Positions 53,245 through 61,837 of a DNA stretch of 64,000 nucleotides are shown here, piece by piece (position 1 is the first letter of the stretch; the number at the start of each line of letters is the position of its first letter). The notes below the pieces were generated by a model. It was not told where the DNA came from, searched no databases, and saw nothing but the letters and a program-made list of their open reading frames with translations. The DNA is from Candidatus Coprovivens excrementavium (GTDB lineage Bacteria > Bacillota_I > Bacilli_A > RF39 > UBA660): NCBI GenBank assembly GCA_944363975.1, contig CALVVU010000001.1, positions 1 through 64,000 of the forward strand. Direction: 5' to 3'. The translations under genes and the position numbers were made by a program.

Positions 53245-53850
53245 CTATGATATTCTTTTATAAATAGATACTACTAAGTATGGTGGCATATTGTTATGAG
53301 CTTTGCTTCCACCAGTAGATGAAGTTGAATTCATAGAATATCTTTTGTATTGTCCAGAATCAAAACTCATTACTGTACCAGGTGTTACATTAGGACTTGT
53401 ACTAATAAATTGTCCAGCACTAGCATTATGAGTATGACTTGGTAGTTCATTAATAGTTAATTTATGAGTAGCTTCACCACCAGTTGAACCTAGTTGATAA
53501 CTAGATCCTGATGCTAGTAGGAATCTATTTTCAATCTTCTCCCATGTACCAGTAAATAAAGTACTAGGATTTATATCATTAGTACTAATATAGATAGAAC
53601 CTACTGGATAAATACGATTGAAAATAGCTTCAAAACTTAATGAATTATTATTAGAATCACTAATAGTTAAACTATTAACTGTTAAATTACCTTCACTATC
53701 TAAATTAAATTTTTCATTTTTTGATGTAATACAGTTTGCTTCAATATTGTTAGCTGTAATATCTAAGCCACTTGTTGTTTCAGTAAAATAATTATCGTAG
53801 TTATTTGATGAATTAAGAGTTTCATCTAACTCATTTGAACTTTCGTTCAT
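53245..53850 (-). CDS. Phage tail collar-like protein
   Basis: 201 aa. Residues 75-201 (YPVGSIYISTNDINPSTLFTGTWEKIENRFLLASG...GSTGGEATHKLTINELPSHTH...GSKAHNNMPPYLVVSIYKR) match the phage tail collar/fibre-tip domain found in many phages. Residues 1-70 are low-complexity and strand-like. No capsid, terminase or tail-sheath genes are present, so it is not a prophage; the close coupling to the Rhs gene suggests a role in delivery or adhesion. AAGGAGGATATAA precedes the ATG. Confidence 0.85.
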   Translation of the reverse strand: MNESSNELDETLNSSNNYDNYFTETTSGLDITANNIEANCITSKNEKFNLDSEGNLTVNSLTISDSNNNSLSFEAIFNRIYPVGSIYISTNDINPSTLFTGTWEKIENRFLLASGSSYQLGSTGGEATHKLTINELPSHTHNASAGQFISTSPNVTPGTVMSFDSGQYKRYSMNSTSSTGGSKAHNNMPPYLVVSIYKRIS

Positions 53851-53959
53851 TTATATCCTCCTTCTTGTATTTAGATAAAGAGGGACTTTTAGCATATATA
53901 ATGTTCTTTTGCATATTATAGTAATGGCTATATAATAAAGAAGATTATATTTATTAGCC

Positions 53960-54020
53960 CTTCTTCATCTATGAGTGTTTTTTGATCGATCTTATTCACT
54001 CAATATAATATATGAAGAAG
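53960..54020. promoter_or_regulatory. Long inverted repeat between holin and collar genes
   Basis: CTTCTTCAT...GAGTG pairs with CACTC...ATGAAGAAG, enclosing a TGATCGATC palindrome. Possibly a terminator or an mRNA-stabilising structure; 53851-54047 has no gene. Confidence 0.4.
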
Positions 54021-54047
54021 TTTAACAAAAGGTTATAGATTTAAGAT

Positions 54048-54467
54048 CTATTCTTTTGTTTTTTTATTAATTTCTTTAGATTCAATATCTTCATTAAATA
54101 TTTTTAATGAAGATGTTAATATTTTAGGAAATTTAATACCTAGTTGAGAACAATTTTCTAAAATAGATATACATTCATTTATTATTAAGGAATGTATAGT
54201 AATATTTCTAATAGACGATCCTACTTCTAATAAATTACCAATTATTAAAGCAATAGTTACAATAATAAAATATCCTATTTTTTTGAAGATACCTTTTAAG
54301 CCGATACTACTATTTAATTTTTTTTGAATTATGGCGCGACATAGACCACTTATGTAATCAAGAATTACGACTGTAATGAGATATTTTATTGCTTTATCTG
54401 GATTACCAAATAGAAAAATGAATAAAGTATTTATAAAACTTATTATAGTAGTAATTATTATTTTTAT
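54048..54467 (-). CDS. Holin-like protein (phage holin 4/TcdE type) with ATA start
   Basis: 139 aa. Membrane helices at about 5-22, 28-45 and 66-85, and the family signature ITVVILDYISGLCRAIIQKKLNSSIGLKGIFKKI...LIINECISILENCSQLGI, as in TcdE/BhlA-type holins (DYITGLIKAI...SK.GFKG...NEGLSILENA). The whole frame has no ATG, GTG or TTG; the only plausible start is ATA at 54467, ideally placed after GGGGGTGATAAT. In other genes here the same leader ends in ATG, so either ATA is used or the start was lost by one mutation. First gene of the holin-collar-Rhs unit. Confidence 0.72.
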   Translation of the reverse strand: MKIIITTIISFINTLFIFLFGNPDKAIKYLITVVILDYISGLCRAIIQKKLNSSIGLKGIFKKIGYFIIVTIALIIGNLLEVGSSIRNITIHSLIINECISILENCSQLGIKFPKILTSSLKIFNEDIESKEINKKTKE

Positions 54468-54523
54468 ATTATCACCCCCTACTTTAATATATGAAATAAG
54501 GGAGATAGTTTTTAGGACATTAA

Positions 54524-54545
54524 AAAATAAAGGATTATTCCTTTA
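54524..54545 (-). terminator. Terminator of mnmA
   Basis: AATAAAGG/CCTTTATT stem plus T6 on the minus strand; the mnmA stop is inside it. Confidence 0.75.
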
Positions 54546-55545
54546 TTATTCCTCCTCCTAGGACGATATCATTATCATATAGAACTAAAGATTGTCCTGG
54601 AGTAACTGATTTAACTGGTTCATCAAAGATAATACGAAGATTATTATTATCTATTATTTCGATATTACATGATGTTAGTTTAGATTTATATCTTATTTTA
54701 GCTTGGGCTTTACTAGGTAATTTATCAACTAAGATATTAATATCTGTTATATTAACTATCTTAGTATATAGTTCTTCTTCATCTCCTAGAATTACTTGAT
54801 TATTTTCTTTATTAAGAGATATTACATATAAAGGATGAAGATAACTAATACCTAATCCTTTTCTTTGACCAATAGTATAATAGATTAGACCTTTATGTTG
54901 ACCTATTACTTTTCCATGGTAGATAAAATCTCCTTTATTAGGAAGATTATCTAAGTTTTGTTCTAAGAATGAAGTATAGTCGTTATGAGGTATAAAACAG
55001 ATATCTTGACTATCTTTTTTATTATAAACACATAGATTTTGTTCTTCAGCTATTTTTCTTATTTCGTCTTTATTTATATATTTATTTAAAGGAAATAAAA
55101 TATGAGGTAATATACTTTTATCTATTTTATATAAGAAATAGCTTTGATCTTTAGGAGAATCGATACGACATAGTTTGTTATCTTTGATAGCTGCATAATG
55201 TCCTGTAGCAATATAATCACAATTTAATTCTTGAGCTTTTTGCCACATTAAACCAAATTTTAAATATTTATTACATTCAATACAAGGATTAGGTGTTTGA
55301 GCATTTTGATAACATTTAATAAAGTTCTTTATTACTTTATTATTAAATTCTTTAGAGAAATCAAATACGTAGTGTTTTATATTTAATTTAGAACATACTA
55401 TTTTAGCATCTTCAATAGATGTCTCATTATTAGAAGGAAATAAAGACATAGTAAGTCCTATTACTTCGTATCCTTCTTTTTTTAGAAGATAAGCTGCTAC
55501 TGAGGAGTCTACTCCTCCACTCATACCAATTAAAACTCTTTTCAT
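54535..55545 (-). CDS. mnmA: tRNA-specific 2-thiouridylase MnmA
   Basis: 336 aa. The P-loop is MSGGVDSSVAAYLL; the catalytic Cys are in NPCIECN and DSQDICFIP; TGHYA, LNKYINKDEIRKIA and YYTIGQRKGLGI are all conserved. It thiolates the wobble U34 of tRNA-Lys, -Glu and -Gln. The ATG at 55545 fits the family start (MKRVLIGMSGGVD) with AGAGTGA upstream; the frame extends to 55626 without support. Confidence 0.95.
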   Translation of the reverse strand: MKRVLIGMSGGVDSSVAAYLLKKEGYEVIGLTMSLFPSNNETSIEDAKIVCSKLNIKHYVFDFSKEFNNKVIKNFIKCYQNAQTPNPCIECNKYLKFGLMWQKAQELNCDYIATGHYAAIKDNKLCRIDSPKDQSYFLYKIDKSILPHILFPLNKYINKDEIRKIAEEQNLCVYNKKDSQDICFIPHNDYTSFLEQNLDNLPNKGDFIYHGKVIGQHKGLIYYTIGQRKGLGISYLHPLYVISLNKENNQVILGDEEELYTKIVNITDINILVDKLPSKAQAKIRYKSKLTSCNIEIIDNNNLRIIFDEPVKSVTPGQSLVLYDNDIVLGGGIIKE

Positions 55546-55606
55546 ATACATCACTCTTTTTATTATAATATTAAATATTATGGAAGGCAAATTAAAAGAG
55601 ACTTTA

Positions 55607-56260
55607 TTAGTCTCTTGATCTACCAAATAAACTTAGTAATCTAATGAAGATATTAATAAAATCTAAGAATAGATTAAATGCTATATAAATACCTTTATTA
55701 TTAGTATCAGCTAAGAAGTATGGATCTAAAGCTTTTTGTATATCATAAGCTATATAAGCACAGAAGATAACAATAGCTATAATACAAGTAAATAAGTTTA
55801 AAGTTTTATTTAGTAAGAAGATATTTATAATATCTAAGATAATTATAGCTAGTAAGCCAACAAATAAGTAGACATACCATTTAGATAAATCTATATTAGT
55901 AGTTTTACCTATTATAGCAAATATTCCAAATATGATAGCTGTTGCTAAGAAAACAAAAGTTAAGGATGTTGAGGTATAAACAATAAAGATACCTGTTAAA
56001 CTTAAACCTGTTAAGGCAGCATATAGTAAGTACATTATTTTAGCTGCTATTGGGGATAACTTCCTAATAAGAGCAACAAAGATTAAGGCAACTATAATCT
56101 CAATAATAGCAAAAATCCAATATCCGTAGCCATTAAAGCTACCATATAATAAGTTTATAATTTCAATGCTATATGTAGAAATATATGATACGACAAAACA
56201 TACTAGTAAGCCAATAAATAACCACATAAAAGCATTTGATAAGACTTCATTTTTTTTCAT
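55607..56260 (-). CDS. Bax inhibitor-1 (YccA/TMBIM) family membrane protein
   Basis: 217 aa, seven membrane segments. YAALTGLSLTGIF, CAYIAYDIQKALDPY and NLFLDFINIFIRLLSLFG match BI-1 family members, which form pH-sensitive calcium leak channels in the best-studied case. AAGGAGAGAAAA precedes the ATG; 56 nt upstream of mnmA. Confidence 0.9.
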   Translation of the reverse strand: MKKNEVLSNAFMWLFIGLLVCFVVSYISTYSIEIINLLYGSFNGYGYWIFAIIEIIVALIFVALIRKLSPIAAKIMYLLYAALTGLSLTGIFIVYTSTSLTFVFLATAIIFGIFAIIGKTTNIDLSKWYVYLFVGLLAIIILDIINIFLLNKTLNLFTCIIAIVIFCAYIAYDIQKALDPYFLADTNNKGIYIAFNLFLDFINIFIRLLSLFGRSRD

Positions 56261-56282
56261 TTTTCTCTCCTTTATTTTTATT

Positions 56283-56810
56283 TTATTCTTGAGTGGCTAA
56301 ATCATACATTTTTGTAAGATTTCCTAAAGTATCAGAGTTAATTGTTCCGATATAACCAAAGGCCATTTTATGATCTTTGATAATTACTGTCATTGGTGTA
56401 CTACCAATAAATTCACCAAATTTATTTACTGTACCTTGAAAATTATATTCCATGTCTAGTTTTTCTTTTAATTTATTATATTGATCCATTTGTGATTCAT
56501 CGATAGTATCTAGTTCTAAATAATAAGTTTGAAAACCATATTTAGCTTGAGCATATTGAAGGTGTTGTACATAGGATGCTGTAGCACTACAGCTTTTATA
56601 TCCAATTACTAAGAAAGTTATTTCATCTTCATCAAAACGTTTTATAGTTTCATCTAAAGAGATTACATTAAACATAGATGTATCAACTATACTTTCTTCT
56701 TGTGGAGTTTTTTTAGTTACAAATAAAGATATACCAATTATTAGTAAACAAGTTAAAATAATGAGATAGATAGCAAGATTATTTTTTAGATGATTAACTA
56801 TTTTATTCAT
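56283..56810 (-). CDS. Membrane-anchored thioredoxin-like protein
   Basis: 175 aa. Membrane helix at about 13-31, then a thioredoxin-like fold with FLVIGYKSCSATASYVQHL (only one Cys where CxxC would be) and a cis-Pro-like STPMTVII. It resembles the small DUF6568-type proteins; the missing second Cys argues against a standard disulfide oxidoreductase. It overlaps the uridine phosphorylase gene by 8 nt. Confidence 0.7.
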   Translation of the reverse strand: MNKIVNHLKNNLAIYLIILTCLLIIGISLFVTKKTPQEESIVDTSMFNVISLDETIKRFDEDEITFLVIGYKSCSATASYVQHLQYAQAKYGFQTYYLELDTIDESQMDQYNKLKEKLDMEYNFQGTVNKFGEFIGSTPMTVIIKDHKMAFGYIGTINSDTLGNLTKMYDLATQE

Positions 56811-57579
56811 TATTTTTTTGTTCCTTAATTATATTAGTAAGAGCTTTTATTGTAACAAATATTTCTTTATCAACATCAAAATCTTGGTTTTGAGATAAAC
56901 CTCTTTTTTCTTTTTCTTGGTTCCAAATTACTAAAAGAATAGCGGCTGCTTTAATTCTCAAGACTGATGAGACAGTATAAAGAGCGGCAGTTTCCATCTC
57001 ACTACATAGGGCACCAGCTTTTATCCAAGCTTCCCATTTATTTTCTAATTCATATGATACAGGCATACGCTCAGGATCATGTTGACCATAAAATGAATCT
57101 TTACAATGAACCACACCAACATGATTAGGATATGATAATTCATCAGCAGCTTTCTTTAAAGCATTGACAAGGTCAATATTGGCAACGGCAGGAAATTCAA
57201 CTGGAGCATATTCTTTACTTGTTCCTTCTTGACGTATTGCCGCTTGAGCTATAACTAAATCGCCAGCATCGACATCTAATTGCATACCACCACTTGTACC
57301 AACACGAATTAAGTTTTCAACACCAATCGCTGCAAGTTCTTCAACAGCAATAGCAGTTGATGGACCACCCATTCCCGTAGACATGACAAGAATTGGTTCA
57401 CCTTCTAAAGTTCCAAGATAGCTGGTATATTCACGATTAACGGCTATTTTATAAGGATTTTCAAGACAAGCAGCTATTTTAGGAACACGTCCAGGATCTC
57501 CTGGTAAAATAGCATATTTAGCATTTTTAATATCTTCTTTACTTAAACCTATATGATACATTTTTTCTCCGTTTTTCAT
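56803..57579 (-). CDS. udp: Uridine phosphorylase
   Basis: 258 aa nucleoside phosphorylase. YAILPGDPGRVPKIA, MSTGMGGPSTAIAVEEL, IRVGTSGGMQ, HCKDSFYGQHDPERMP and CSEMETAALY are the phosphate, ribose and base binding motifs of the Udp/DeoD family. YHIGLSKEDI at the start fits Udp. It splits uridine to uracil and ribose-1-phosphate; the neighbouring cytidine deaminase would feed it. ATG at 57579 has AGGAGG upstream; an ATG at 57561 is also possible. Confidence 0.92.
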   Translation of the reverse strand: MKNGEKMYHIGLSKEDIKNAKYAILPGDPGRVPKIAACLENPYKIAVNREYTSYLGTLEGEPILVMSTGMGGPSTAIAVEELAAIGVENLIRVGTSGGMQLDVDAGDLVIAQAAIRQEGTSKEYAPVEFPAVANIDLVNALKKAADELSYPNHVGVVHCKDSFYGQHDPERMPVSYELENKWEAWIKAGALCSEMETAALYTVSSVLRIKAAAILLVIWNQEKEKRGLSQNQDFDVDKEIFVTIKALTNIIKEQKNNE

Positions 57580-57587
57580 AGTTCCTC

Positions 57588-57998
57588 CTATAAATTAAAA
57601 CTTTCAGGTAATAATTCGTTAAGACTATAAGTATATAATTTATTTTCGATATCATCGTATGTATAAATAATAAAGTCTTTATCAACATATTCTGACATAA
57701 ATTGACGACAATATCCACAAGGTAAAGTCTTTTTAAATTCTTTAGCAGTTAACTTTTTACCAACAACAGCAATACATGTAAATTTTTGATTATCTTCCGA
57801 TAGAGCTTTAGCAAAAGCTACTCTCTCAGCACATATAGATTGAATACCATCATTTTCAATATTAAATCCTTTATATATTTTTCCTTCATTAGTTAAAAGA
57901 GCGGCTCCGACAGTAAAATTAGAGTGTGTACAACAAAAATTACGACTTGCTATTTCTTTAGCTTCTTCAATTAAACGATTTATTAACTCTTTATTCAT
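57588..57998 (-). CDS. cdd: Cytidine deaminase
   Basis: 136 aa, normal length. SNFTVGAALL, ENDGIQSICAERVAFAKAL (zinc Cys and catalytic Glu) and TLPCGYCRQFMSEY (two zinc Cys) are diagnostic. It converts cytidine to uridine, forming a pyrimidine salvage pair with udp. AGGAGTGATAAT precedes the ATG. Confidence 0.95.
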   Translation of the reverse strand: MNKELINRLIEEAKEIASRNFCCTHSNFTVGAALLTNEGKIYKGFNIENDGIQSICAERVAFAKALSEDNQKFTCIAVVGKKLTAKEFKKTLPCGYCRQFMSEYVDKDFIIYTYDDIENKLYTYSLNELLPESFNL

Positions 57999-58060
57999 AT
58001 TATCACTCCTAATTTTATTTTATCATAATTCTTAAATATTTACTAGGAAGGTAAAAATAA

Positions 58061-58082
58061 AACAAGTAGTTAACTACTTGTT
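58061..58082 (-). terminator. Terminator of the QLDLF-motif gene
   Basis: AACAAGTAGTT palindrome (58061-58082), then T4 on the minus strand; the stop codon lies in it. Confidence 0.7.
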
Positions 58083-59025
58083 ATATATTTACATTATATA
58101 CATAATTATTTTTATTTTCTTTTAATTTTGGTAATTCTATTTTTTCTTTAGAATTTAATAAATTATGATAAGAATTTAAAAGTTCTTTTTCTTCAATAAA
58201 TTTATTACTATTATAGATAGTACAAAATTGGATTACTTTAAGATCTTCTAGTGGTTTAATTTCTGGTTCAATAGTTTCTTCTTGATATGTAAATAAATCT
58301 AATTGAAGTGCTTCTTTAGATGATTTCTTTTGATAATTATGATAGATATTCTTTTTATAAATATCTTCTATCTTTATATTGTATTTAATTAAACCTACAA
58401 TATATTCATTACCAAAGAAGATATCCCAAAATAGTTGTGAATTATCTTTTAAATATTTTCTTAGACGACGATATGTCTTGAATATTGATAATGGTGAGTA
58501 AGTATTTTGATATTTTTCATATTCGTTAATATAACTTATAAATTCTTTGTATTCTTTTTGATTTAATTCAATAGCACTAGCTAGTTTTAAATCACTTATA
58601 TAATTTAGATATTCTGGTGATGTAAAATTTTTCATGATATATTTGTTATTACGATTTAAAAATATTTTTTTAATTCTTGTTTCTGGGGTATCATGAAGAT
58701 ACTCTTCTAATGGTATATTAGGAGAACTTTTAAAGTATAAGTTATGGACTTCTTTAACGACTTTTATTACATCTTTTAATTCATATATATTAATAAAGCC
58801 ATATGACTTACTTAGTAATTCTATATATAAAGGTATATTTATTTCTTCATAATTTAAATAAGCTATATTACGAATTAGAATTTCAATATTCTTAGAATTG
58901 ATATTAAGTTTTTTTAGTAATTCATAAATATTGATAATAGTTTGTTTTTTGTTTCCGATTTGGCTTCGATTATATGAATTAGTATTAAAAGACGAAAGAA
59001 ATTTACTGATTTCTTTATATGTCAT
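58081..59025 (-). CDS. Hypothetical protein with a beta-clamp-binding-like motif
   Basis: 314 aa, mostly helical, no membrane segment or signal peptide. No family recognised. Residues 241-245 read QLDLF, identical to the bacterial sliding-clamp-binding consensus QL(S/D)LF, in a predicted linker (SSKEALQLDLFTYQEE) between a helical N-terminal part and a short tail. The RBS AGAGGGG lies in the arm of a hairpin (CCCTCTT/AAGAGGG). If the motif is real, the protein could work with DNA replication or repair. That is inference. Confidence 0.7.
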   Translation of the reverse strand: MTYKEISKFLSSFNTNSYNRSQIGNKKQTIINIYELLKKLNINSKNIEILIRNIAYLNYEEINIPLYIELLSKSYGFINIYELKDVIKVVKEVHNLYFKSSPNIPLEEYLHDTPETRIKKIFLNRNNKYIMKNFTSPEYLNYISDLKLASAIELNQKEYKEFISYINEYEKYQNTYSPLSIFKTYRRLRKYLKDNSQLFWDIFFGNEYIVGLIKYNIKIEDIYKKNIYHNYQKKSSKEALQLDLFTYQEETIEPEIKPLEDLKVIQFCTIYNSNKFIEEKELLNSYHNLLNSKEKIELPKLKENKNNYVYNVNI

Positions 59026-59084
59026 AATACAAAACCCCTCTTCTTGTGGATATTTTATCCTTAAAGAGGGATTTTTGTCAAATT

Positions 59085-60041
59085 TTACTTAGATAGATGT
59101 CTTTTAGTTAGGGATAAGTCAGCACCTTTAGCTGCTGTTACTTGATTTTTTTGTAGTAATTCTTCAACAGTCATTTGGCCATCAAAAATATTTTGAATAG
59201 CTGATAAGATACGTACTTTTTCTTTTGGTTTACGAGCATTTTGATAAATATCAAAAAGTTTCTCAGCTTTAAGAGTTGATTCAATATACATAGATGATTC
59301 GATAGCTGCTGTAGAGGATATAGTAGGATCTCCATTATGAAAAGAATTTAATGCTTTTATGTTTTCTTGTAAAGAACGATAACGCATTTTTTCGATTAGA
59401 TGTAAAAGATGATTTGTTGAATCAAGTTCTAAAGCTGCTACTTTTTCAAGAAAGATAGCTATTACTTCTTTATTATGATAGTCTTCGGCATAACCAGGTG
59501 TACTTTCAGTTTGAGTATGAGATATTTCATGAGTATAGAGAGGAATTGATAATAAAGATAAATTATTACAAAGTGATATTCCTTCGAAGATGATTGGTGA
59601 TTCTAGATTATCTCCATATATAATTCCTTTTTCAGTAATAGCAGTCATTGGATCATCAGTATGCAAATAATGGATTGGTAAATAAAATGGTGATAAAGTA
59701 CTTATGCCTCCTGTTACTTGTTCAAATGTTTTACTGCGATTAGCAATATCAGCAATCGAATTTGGATAGCTATTTTTATTGTTTAGAATTTGAATATCAT
59801 GTAATTTAAAATATTTTTTATAAAATTCTTGAGTGATAAAACGTAATTCCTCTTCAGTAATTGATGTTAATTCTTGTAATCTATTTGGTGGTAGATACAT
59901 TATGTTTTTGAATAGTTGTAAATATTGATTATTTAACTTTTTAGGTAATAAACCACTTCTATATCCAGATATTTTTTGATTATTTAGAAAAATTTCTCTT
60001 TCTTGATTGTCTAGTAATTCTTTTATTGAATTTATTGCCAT
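59085..60041 (-). CDS. Putative zinc metalloprotease (HExxH)
   Basis: 318 aa, no signal peptide. Residues 171-175 read HEISH, the HExxH zinc motif, with a plausible third ligand Glu192 in NKEVIAIFLEK, a spacing as in oligopeptidase-like gluzincins. Family not otherwise recognised (possibly distant M3-like). AGGGGGATTTTTAT precedes the ATG. Divides its neighbourhood with the QLDLF-motif protein without a clear operon. Confidence 0.6.
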   Translation of the reverse strand: MAINSIKELLDNQEREIFLNNQKISGYRSGLLPKKLNNQYLQLFKNIMYLPPNRLQELTSITEEELRFITQEFYKKYFKLHDIQILNNKNSYPNSIADIANRSKTFEQVTGGISTLSPFYLPIHYLHTDDPMTAITEKGIIYGDNLESPIIFEGISLCNNLSLLSIPLYTHEISHTQTESTPGYAEDYHNKEVIAIFLEKVAALELDSTNHLLHLIEKMRYRSLQENIKALNSFHNGDPTISSTAAIESSMYIESTLKAEKLFDIYQNARKPKEKVRILSAIQNIFDGQMTVEELLQKNQVTAAKGADLSLTKRHLSK

Positions 60042-60101
60042 ATAAAAATCCCCCTTTTTTGTTAGGGAGATTATAACTTAAAATTATGTATTTGACAAAT
60101 T

Positions 60102-61265
60102 TTAGTACTCACTTGTGATTCCAAAATAATTTTCCATAGTTAACCAGTCGCCATTATTATACAACTTAGTTGAAAGATCTGTTCCAACATAACGGAAATG
60201 CCATGATTCATATTTATAACCAGTTTCATTAGTTTTTCCTTTAGGATATCTTAAGATGAAACCATATTTATAAGCGTTTTGAGCTAACCATTTGGCTTGA
60301 TCGGTATTATCAAAATTAGAGTTAATACAAGCATTTTGTCCGTCTAAATCATGACTACAAATATCAAAAGCTAAACCTGATTGATGCTCAGAATGTCCTG
60401 GTCTAGCGGAATAAGTATCAGCTTTAGCTTTACCATCGCGAGCAACATAGTTATTATAAAGACGATTTTGAGTTTGATAAGAACGAAATCCACTTGCTAT
60501 ATAAATATTAATACCATCTAATTTAGCGGCAGCTTGCATTTTATTAAAAGCATTTTTAGTTGTACTAGTTAAACTAGTACCATAAGATGATGGCAAAGAG
60601 TAAGTTTTATTAACTATTAAATAACCATCTATATAGGTAATTCCATCTTTAATAACCCCTTTAAATCCTTTAGATGTTGTAAACGTTTTAGTTTCTTGGG
60701 GATTTGATAATGAATCATTTTGAGAAGATTCTTTTTTCTTTTCTTTTACAATAAGAGTAAATTCTTCTTTAGCTTCATTATCACTAGAGTCTTTAGCTAC
60801 ATAATATAATTGATATTTACCAGGTTCATTTATGTCATAATTTCCTTCAACAGATGGAGTTATTTTTTCTTGACTATTATCTTCGACTTTTACATCTTTT
60901 AATAAATCAATATTTTGTCCTTCTTCAATAGTTAATTCTTTAGAAAAAATTATACTTGGTTTTTCATCGTCATAAACATTAACTGTATAATGATATTCTT
61001 TTACTTTACCTAGTTTATTTTTTATAGAAATGTTTATTTTTTGTTCTCCTATTTTACTTGTATCTATTGTTTTTTCATCAGTTATTATTTGACCATTTTT
61101 TAAATTAGTAATATTATCTAAATTAGTTAGTTTACTATTTAGAGGTACTTCTATTTTTTCTTTAATTGTAACTTCCATTTCTTGATAATTAAGAAATATT
61201 AAGATACTAGATATTATAAGAATAATAATGATTATACTAATAATAATTATTTTTTTCTTTTTCAT
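60102..61265 (-). CDS. VanY-type D-Ala-D-Ala carboxypeptidase with Ig-like repeats
   Basis: About 387 aa. Membrane anchor at the N-terminus (IIIISIIIIILIISSILIF), two bacterial Ig-like domains (DUF5011 type; residues about 30-180, e.g. DDEKPSIIF...GKYQLYYVAKDSSDNEA), then an M15B peptidase: SGFRSYQTQN, SARPGHSEHQSGLAFDI (zinc His/Asp) and YESWHFRYVG (zinc His). It trims the terminal D-Ala of wall peptides outside the cell. ATG 61265 with GGAAGATG is preferred. Confidence 0.9.
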   Translation of the reverse strand: MKKKKIIIISIIIIILIISSILIFLNYQEMEVTIKEKIEVPLNSKLTNLDNITNLKNGQIITDEKTIDTSKIGEQKINISIKNKLGKVKEYHYTVNVYDDEKPSIIFSKELTIEEGQNIDLLKDVKVEDNSQEKITPSVEGNYDINEPGKYQLYYVAKDSSDNEAKEEFTLIVKEKKKESSQNDSLSNPQETKTFTTSKGFKGVIKDGITYIDGYLIVNKTYSLPSSYGTSLTSTTKNAFNKMQAAAKLDGINIYIASGFRSYQTQNRLYNNYVARDGKAKADTYSARPGHSEHQSGLAFDICSHDLDGQNACINSNFDNTDQAKWLAQNAYKYGFILRYPKGKTNETGYKYESWHFRYVGTDLSTKLYNNGDWLTMENYFGITSEY

Positions 61266-61284
61266 ATACATCTTCCTATCAAAT

Positions 61285-61761
61285 CTATTTTAGCATTTTT
61301 TTTATTTTAAAAAAAGTTATTATTTTTAATTTATCTTGAGGTATAGAATTAAGTTTAGTATTTTCTTTTTGAAGACCTTTTTTTAACCAAGTAAGCATTT
61401 GTTTAAGAGTTTTTATATTTTGAGGATAGTTAGATTTTTCAAGTTTTAGAAGTTGTTTAATCCATCTTTTAATAACACGATAATATAAAAATACTGTAGG
61501 TATTTTAAGATAGTAAATTGTATCACATAAGGGATATAGTTCTTGAAAGATGGAACGACCAACATCTTCAATAATCCAAGATTCTTGTTTTTTTATTTCT
61601 TCTATTTTATTTTTTATATCTTGATAATTTCTTTTGATACCTTGAATATCATCCCAAATAATTTTATCTAGTTCATAGTAAGAGAGATGATATTTATGAG
61701 CTAATTTTTTGGCAAGTGTTGATTTACCAGAAGCTACTTGACCTATTATATATATTTTCAT
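61285..61761 (-). CDS. P-loop AAA/adenylate-kinase-like protein (FlaR/topology-modulation type)
   Basis: 158 aa. IIGQVASGKSTLAKKLA is Walker A at the very start, followed by YELDKIIWDD and ESWIIEDVGRSIF as in FlaR-like putative kinases. Substrate unknown. ATG 61761 with AGGAGTATAATT upstream; the frame is open to 61794. Downstream of the retron terminator, so a separate unit. Confidence 0.82.
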   Translation of the reverse strand: MKIYIIGQVASGKSTLAKKLAHKYHLSYYELDKIIWDDIQGIKRNYQDIKNKIEEIKKQESWIIEDVGRSIFQELYPLCDTIYYLKIPTVFLYYRVIKRWIKQLLKLEKSNYPQNIKTLKQMLTWLKKGLQKENTKLNSIPQDKLKIITFFKIKKMLK

Positions 61762-61817
61762 AATTATACTCCTATTAAATAAATAATATAACATATTAAA
61801 ATAATTATAAATAAAAA

Positions 61818-61837
61818 AGACTTATAAATAAGTCTTT
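61818..61837 (-). terminator. Terminator of the retron reverse transcriptase gene
   Basis: AAGACTTAT/ATAAGTCTT stem with T6 on the minus strand; the TAA stop at 61824 is in the loop. It shows that the retron ends with the RT. Confidence 0.8.

Noticed and set aside
53245-54467. Prophage
   Set aside because: Only a collar-like and a holin-like gene are present; no terminase, capsid, portal, sheath, integrase or lysin is found.
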